Of a stretch of DNA of 64,000 nucleotides, positions 58,214 through 64,000 are shown piece after piece. Position numbers and translations under genes: made by a program. The stretch lies in NCBI RefSeq assembly GCF_000283155.1, contig NW_004454178.1:9036994-9100993 (forward strand). Direction: 5' to 3'. Source of the DNA: Ceratotherium simum simum. Taxonomy: Eukaryota > Chordata > Mammalia > Perissodactyla > Rhinocerotidae. Each line of letters starts with the position of its first letter. The first letter of the stretch is position 1. Below the pieces are notes generated by a model. It was not told the DNA's origin. It worked only from the letters and a program-made list of their open reading frames with translations, and did no database searches.

Positions 58214-58629
58214 CTCACCAACACTTGTTATTTTCCATTTGAAAAATTATTATAACCATCCTTTTGGGTGTGAAGTGATATCTCATTACAGTTTTGATTT
58301 GCATTCCCTTAATGCCAGTGATTTCAAGCAGACTTTCAGATGCTTATTAGCCATTTGTATATCTTCTTTGGATGAATGTCTATTTAAATCCTCTGCTCAT
58401 TTTTAAATTGGGTTGTTTGTCTTTTTATTACTGAGTTTTAGGAGTTCCTAATATATTCTAGATAGAAGTTCCTTATCAGATATATGTTTTGCAAACATTT
58501 TCTCCTGTGCTCAGGTTGTCTTTTTCACTTGATGGTGTCTTTTGAAGCACAAGTTTTTAATTTTGATGAAGTCCAATTGATCTCTTCTTTCTTTCGTTGC
58601 TTGTGCTTTTGGTATTTCATCTAGCGCCC

Positions 58630-58870
58630 TTCTGTCTTGATCCAGCTCAAATGTCACTTCCTCAGGGAAGATGGCTTTCCTTTGATATATGATCGCACAA
58701 AACCATCTTTGTAATTACAAACTTATTGGTGAGATTTGTTTCACTGTCTTCCCCTCTAGACTGTGAATTCCAGGAAAGTAGGGTCTGAGTCGGCTCTTTC
58801 TCTTCCCCTTGTGCCCCCAGCCCTCCGCACAGTGCCTGCTATGTAGCAGGTGCTCAGAGCTGATGAAGGA
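58630..58870 (+). repeat. L2-type LINE 3' end
   Basis: Words: ccagctcaaatgtcacttcc, tctagactgtgaattccagg, cacagtgcctgctatgtagc, then ggaataaactcgg. Confidence 0.6.
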
Positions 58871-59159
58871 ATAAACTCGGACTTGGCTCTACGGATCGTT
58901 CCCTGCAGGAAACACTCTTCACGTGGTCTTCATAACACCCCCTCCCCTGCTTCTTCCACTTCTCTGGCTGCTCCTCAGGCTGCTCTGCTGGTTCCTCTCC
59001 CTTTGCCCATCCTGTAGGCATAGGCTCTCCTCTCTCCTCACCCTCCACACTCCCTTTGCCATCACACCCAAGGCCTTAACTACCATTTTTCAGCTAATGA
59101 CTCGCAAGTCTGCTTCCTACCTACACGGCTCCCTTAGCTATAGACCTGCACATCCAACC
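58871..59159. other. Intergenic, no gene seen
   Basis: L2/old-repeat-like pyrimidine-rich sequence. No gene recognised. Confidence 0.3.
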
Positions 59160-59788
59160 GAAAAGAGTGTGTATGTGCTGTTGTTGAGCGGAGTGTTCTA
59201 GAAATGTCAGTTAGGTCAAGTTGGTCGATAGTGTTGCTCATGTCTTCTGTATCTTTATGAATTTCCCTCTACTTGTTCTATCAATTATTGACAGAGAGAT
59301 ATTGAAATCTCTGAATATAATTGTGGATTACTCCTTGCAGTCCGATCAGTTTTTGCATCATGAATCTTGGAGCTCTGTTTTTAGGTCCATGAATTGGACC
59401 CTAAATTTGATGAATTGACCCCTTTATCATTAAAAAATGACCTTCTTTATTCTTGGTTATATTTTCTCTCTGAAATCTACTTTAATATTAATATAGCCAC
59501 TCTGGCTTTCTTTAAGTGCTAGCATGGTATGTCTTTTTTTATCCTGTTACTTTAACCTATTTGTGTCTTTATATTTAAAGTGCGTTTCTTTTAGGAGGCA
59601 CATAATTGGTTTTTTTCTTTCATTTTTTTAGTCCAAATCTCTGATAATCTCTGCCATTTAATTAGTTCAATTACATTTAATATGATTTTTGATATGGTTA
59701 GATTGGTTATCACCTTGTTATTTGTTTTCTATTTGTCCTATCTGTTCTTTGTTCTCTTTTCCTCCTTTTTTTGGATTAAGTATTTTTT

Positions 59789-60025
59789 TTTCTTTTTGCT
59801 GAGGAAGATTGGCCTGGAGCCAACATCTGTTGCCAATCTTCCTCTTTTTGCTTGAGGAAGATTCACCCTGAACCAACATCTGTGCCAGTCTTCCTCTATT
59901 TTGTATGTGGCTTGCCGTCACAGCATGGCTGCCAATAAGTGGTGGAGGTCCACACCTGGGAACTGAACCTAGGCCGCCGAAGCGGAACCTACTGAACTTA
60001 ACCAGTAGGTGATGGGGCCGGCCCC
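59789..60025 (-). mobile_element. ERE SINE, longer-body form
   Basis: Reverse ERE, tail words gccaacatctgttgccaatc first, ending GATGGGGCCGGCCCC. Target-site duplication TGGATTAAGTATTTTTT (from 59772) and TGGATTGAGTATTTTTT (from 60026), one mismatch. Confidence 0.92.
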
Positions 60026-60502
60026 TGGATTGAGTATTTTTTTATTATTCCACTTTACTTGCTTCATCGGTTTTTAGTGCTAACTCTTTGTTTTGTTATT
60101 GTAGTGGTTGCTGTAACGGTTACACTATACATCGTCTTAAACTTATTGTAGTCTATGTCTTCAAGTTCACTAATCTCCTGCAATGTCTAGTTTGCTAGTT
60201 CCTCTCAGTGTATTATTCACCTCACACATTGTAGTTTCATGTCTAGAGGATCAATTTAGTTCTTTAAAAAAATATCTTCCATATGTTTACTTAAATTTTG
60301 AACATGTGGAATACAGGTATAATAACAAATTTGAACATCTGTGTCAGTCCTGGGCTGATTTCAATTGACTGATTTTTCTCCTCCTTGTAGGTGGTGTTTC
60401 TCTGCTTCTTTGTAGATCAGCTAATCTTTGATTGAGTGCCAAATATTGTGAATTTTACTTTGTGAGGTGCTGGATTATTTTCTATTCCTTTAATTATGTT
60501 TG

Positions 60503-60698
60503 TGTGTGTGTGTGTGTGTGAGAAAGATTAGCCCTGTGCTAACATCCGTGCCCATCTTCCTCTATTTTGTATGTGGGATGCTGCCGCACATGGCTTGATG
60601 AGCAGTACGTACGTCCGCGCCTGGGATTTGAACCTGTGAACCCCGGGCCACTGAAGTGGAGCATGCGAACTTAACCACTATGCCACTGGGCCAGTCCC
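60503..60698 (-). mobile_element. ERE SINE with TG-expanded tail
   Basis: Reverse ERE. Its poly(T) tail has turned into a (TG)n run. It ends CACTGGGCCAGTCC. Perfect 18-bp target-site duplication TTCCTTTAATTATGTTTG at 60485-60502 and 60699-60716. Confidence 0.92.
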
Positions 60699-61800
60699 TT
60701 CCTTTAATTATGTTTGAGCTTTGTTCTAGGATACAGTGAAGTTACTCGGATACAATCTGATCCTTTTGAGTCTTCTTTTAAGCTGGGCCATAAAGGAAAT
60801 CTCAGGAAATTTTACAGGATTGAAATCTCTGACGAATTAAGCTGGAAATCAATAATAAAAAAATAACAACTGCCTAGGCTTAGAAGTCACCAGTCTGTCC
60901 TAACTACAAAGAAAAAGCTGAAGAAACTGAAACATCAACAACTCTTCATAGATCTGTAAGAGAAGAGAGGTCACAGGGCTAATCACTGCCCGCCAAATTG
61001 GAGAGACCAACAAATGCTGAGCATCACAGCTTAGAGTAGCAGAAACCCAAAAGTTGAAACCTCTGTGGGAACCAGTGCCCGGGTAGGGAATCTTGAACTG
61101 TAATTGATGAAATTCTGGAGGCTCAGTATGGATAATTTTGAGAGTTAAAAATTCCACGGGACCCAGTCATCAAGAGACCCCCACACTTTTGTGGGGTTTA
61201 CCTCCTAAGCTCTGCCAGGCTCTCACAGTGAATAATGAGAAAAATCCCCTTATGCTTCCAGCAGCGGAGTAGGGAAAGGAACCATTTTGAAATAGACCAG
61301 AGCATTTGTTCTTCTTAATAAGGTCTACCCTCCGGAGAAACTATTTAACCAGATCCTAACCTGCTTGGGTTTTATCAGAGCCTAACTGACCTGGAGGAAG
61401 CGAAATACCCAAACCTAGCTGGCTCTAGCCTTCTACTTGAGAGAATGGAAGTACCCAACTCCAGCCCCCTCTAGCTATCCTGACCCACCTAAGGGAGGTA
61501 GCAGGGACTGAGAAGCATGTGTGAAGTTCACAATCCAGAGGCATAGACTCTCTAAAAGACTGAGACCCAATCATAGGACTATAGAACACTTCTCCTCTCC
61601 CTATACCTTACCACCACATCACTAAAAGCTATTTAGAACAGTTGCTTTTACCCAGTACATAACGCCTGACAATCAAGAAAAAAATCACATGACATATTAA
61701 AAGGCAAAAAACATACCTTGAAGACAGAGAGAAAACATCAGAACCAGACTCAGATATGGTGGGGAGGTTGGAATTATCAGACTGAGAATTAAAAACAGCT

Positions 61801-62616
61801 ATGATTAATATGCTAAGAGCTCTAATGGTTAAAATAGACAGCATGAAAAAACAGATGGACAATGTAAGCAGAGTGATGGAAATTCTAAGAAAGAACCAAA
61901 AAGAAATGCTAGAGATAAAAAGCACTGTAACAGAAATGAAGAATGCCTTTGCTGGGCTTATAAGTAGACTGGGCATAGCTAAGGAAAGAATATCTGGGCT
62001 TGAGGATATCTCCATAGAAACATCCAATACTAAAAAGCAAACAGAAAAAGGACTGAAAAAAAACAGAATAAACTATCCAACAACTGCAGGACAACCACAA
62101 AAGGTGTCATATACACATAATGGGAATTCTAGAAGGAGAAGAAAGAAAGAAATAGAAGAAATATTTGAAGCAATAATGACTGAGAATTTCCCCAAATTAA
62201 TGTCAGACACCAAGCCAAAGATCCATGAAGCTCAGAGAATACCAAGCAGCATAAATGCCCAAAACCCCACTACACTTAGGCATATTATTTTTAAACTACA
62301 GAGAATCAAAGATAAAGAAAAATTCCCAAAAGAAACCAGAGGGAAAAGACATCCTACCTATGCAGGAGCAAAGATAAGAATTACATCCAACTTCTTCTCA
62401 GAAACCATGCAAGCAAGAAGAGAGTGGAATGAAATATTTAAAGTATTGAGAGAAAAAAGTACCAACCTAGAATTCTGTGCTCTGCAAAATTATCCTTCAA
62501 AAGTGAAGGAGAAACAGACTTTCTCAGAAAAACAAAAATTGAAAGAATTTGTTGCCAATAGACCTACCTTGCAAGAAATGTTAAAAAAAAACAGTTCATT
62601 AGACAGAAGTAAATGA
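61801..62616 (+). pseudogene. L1 ORF1p-like remnant
   Basis: 271-residue open frame. The N-terminal part is coiled-coil-like (MLRALMVKIDSMKKQMDN, many K/E/heptad leucines). The middle and C terminus keep the ORF1p words RHIIFKLQRIKDKEKF and ETMQARREWNEIF and a TFSEKQKLKEF tail. A normal L1 ORF1p is an RNA-binding chaperone. Length is near the full 300+ but with a shortened N terminus. Whether it could make a product is doubtful because the rest of the element is broken. Confidence 0.7.
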
Positions 62617-63149
62617 TATAGATCAGAAGCTTGGATCTACATAAAGAAATAAAGAGTATTAGAGAAGGAATAAGTATAGGTAAAAAAAAAACACATTTAT
62701 TTTTCCTATTCTTAATTGATCTAACAGATAACAGTTTGTTTAAAATAATATTAGCAACAATGCATTTGATTATGTATGCTTGTATATATATTCTTATATA
62801 TGCTTATATATAAGTTAAATGAATGACAGGATTAATATAAGGGTGGGAGGGAGGAATTAGGATTATTTGAACTTGAACTATCTATGAAGTGGTATAGTGT
62901 TATTTAAAAGTGGACTCGGATTAGCTATAAATATATATTACAAACTCTAGGGCAACCACTAAAAAATTTTTTTAAAAGTATAATTGATATACTAAAAAAG
63001 GAGATAAAATGGAATCATATAAAATGCTCAATTAAAACAAAAAAGGAAGAAAAACAGTGGAAGACAAAAAATAGGGACAAAGAATAAGGGTAACAAATAA
63101 AAAATAGTAACATATATGGTAAATATTAATCTAAATACATCAATAATCA
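62617..63149. other. Inter-ORF region of the L1
   Basis: AT-rich, no frame of interest. It lies between the ORF1-like and the endonuclease-like frames and is longer than the normal short L1 inter-ORF spacer. Confidence 0.5.
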
Positions 63150-63942
63150 CTTTGAACATCAATGGTCTAAATGCATCAATTAAAAAACAGAGATTGTTAG
63201 AGTGATCAAAAAACAAGACCCAACTATATATTGTCTACAAGAAACACACTCTAAATATAAAGACACATATAAATTAAAAGTAAATGGATGGAGAAAGATA
63301 TATCGTGCTAACAATAATCGAAAGAAAGTAGGAGCAGCTATACTAATTTCAAATAAAGCAGACTTCAGAGCAAGGAAAGTTATCAGGGATAAAGAAGGGC
63401 ATTACATAATAATAAAGGGCTCAATTCTCCAAGAAGACATAACAATCCTCAACATGTATGTGCTTAACAACAGTGCATCAAACAATGTGAGGCAAAAACT
63501 TATAGAACTGCAAGGAGAAATAAATGAGTCCACTGTTATAGTTGGAGACTTCAACACCCCTGTATCAGAAATGGACAGATCCAGCAGGCATAAAATCAGT
63601 AAGGATATAGTTGAACTCAACAACAACAGCAATCACCTGGAAAAAAATATCAATCAACTGGATATAATGGACATCTATAGACTTCTTTATCCAACAACAG
63701 CAGAATACATGCTTTTCTCAAGCTCACATGGAACATTCACCAAGATAGACCAAATTCTGGGCCATAAAATATACCTTAACAAATTTAAAAGAATAAAAAT
63801 CATACAATGTCTGCTCTCAGACCACAATGGAATTAAACTAGAAATCAATAACAGAAAGATAGTTGGAAAATCCCAGAATACTTTGCGATTAAACAACACA
63901 CTTCTAAATAACACATGGGTCAAAGAAGAAATCTCAGAATAG
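63150..63942 (+). pseudogene. L1 ORF2 endonuclease-domain remnant
   Basis: An APE-type endonuclease domain. LNINGLN (about 63155-63175) is the first catalytic block. A frameshift at about 63203 follows. Then come CLQETH, VGDFNTP and SDHNGIKLE, the catalytic Glu, Asp/Asn and Asp-His blocks. NMYVLNN replaces the usual NIYAPN. A stop follows at 63940-63942, and the sequence after it jumps to the post-RT part of ORF2. Confidence 0.75.
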
Positions 63943-64000
63943 CCAACACAATCTTGAAGGAGAAGAATAAAGTTGGAGTGACACTACCCAGCTTCAATAC

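Larger units (their letters stand above)
55845..58620 (-). mobile_element. Old L1 (L1M), antisense host of nested insertions
   Basis: Antisense L1 3'UTR and ORF2 3' part, in order: ttgagatataattcacatacc, agcagtcactccccttccc, ttcacttagcataacattttc, gaaggacatttgggttgtttcc, gtgaagtgatatctcattac, gggttgtttgtctttttatt, gatgaagtccaattgatctc. It is interrupted by four later insertions, each listed separately. Confidence 0.85.
59160..60780 (-). mobile_element. Old L1 ORF2 region, antisense
   Basis: Antisense L1 ORF2 wording: gagtgttctagaaatgtcag, taggtcaagttggtcgatag, ttctatcaattattgacagag, ctctgaaatctactttaatat, atagccactctggctttc. Interrupted by two ERE SINEs at 59789 and 60503. Coding capacity is lost. 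Confidence 0.75.
60783..64000 (+). mobile_element. Sense L1 element, 5' part (runs off the window)
   Basis: After a short ORF2-like scrap (60783-60870, wording like gggccataaaggaaatctc), the 5'UTR/leader begins near 60900, followed by an ORF1-like frame and an ORF2 endonuclease-like frame in the right order and orientation. A stop at 63942 and a deletion junction near 63935 show it is dead. It continues beyond the window. Confidence 0.8.

Noticed and set aside
61801..63942. Potentially active L1
   Set aside because: A frameshift and stop in the endonuclease frame and a large internal deletion show that it is dead.

Overview
The window is nuclear DNA of a placental mammal, almost certainly an odd-toed ungulate (order Perissodactyla: horse, rhinoceros or tapir group). 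The evidence is a set of about a dozen tRNA-derived SINEs with the GGCCGGCCC head and the GGTTAAGTGC and GGTTCGGATCC pol III boxes, which are the equine repetitive element (ERE) families. They sit among older mammalian repeats (L2, MIR, L1M, MLT1) and spliced genes with CpG islands. I cannot decide the species by eye. There is no bacterial, phage or CRISPR content.

Two protein-coding genes can be supported, both on the + strand and head to tail: WNT6 (coding span 8568-21811, 4 exons) and WNT10A (28852-40352, 4 exons). They are the ancient WNT6/WNT10A pair. All six introns have GT-AG ends, and the joined WNT10A exons give exactly 417 codons plus a stop. WNT6 is complete except for a run of N inside exon 3 whose length (110) does not fit the reading frame. 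Both products are secreted, lipid-modified, cysteine-rich Wnt ligands that signal through Frizzled/LRP receptors. Human WNT10A is a major tooth and ectodermal-appendage gene.

Layout: 1-7.3 kb is intergenic, with an ERE, an old L1 and a split L2. 7.3-8.9 kb is the WNT6 CpG-island promoter, with an assembly gap. 8.6-22.2 kb is WNT6, with a 10 kb first intron holding SINEs and several candidate regulatory motifs. 22.2-28.1 kb is the spacer between the genes. 28.1-41 kb is WNT10A, with a CpG-island promoter carrying a perfect cAMP-response palindrome and two small upstream ORFs. 41-53.3 kb is a gene-free stretch with CpG islands that look like promoters without a recognisable coding gene. 53.3-64 kb is AT-rich and nearly all repeats: L2 fragments, nested L1/MLT1/LTR/ERE insertions with target-site duplications, and a sense L1 with ORF1- and endonuclease-like remnants and a large internal deletion.

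The most useful observations beyond the genes are these: the frame-incompatible gap in WNT6; CTCF-like motifs in convergent orientation flanking WNT10A; a pair of RFX X-box-like palindromes in the CpG island 4 kb past WNT10A; a TCGCGAGA/ETS/GC-box cluster near 53 kb that resembles a housekeeping promoter; TCF/LEF-like sites near both WNT genes; and the nested transposon stack at 55.8-58.6 kb. I found nothing that is convincingly a new biological system.
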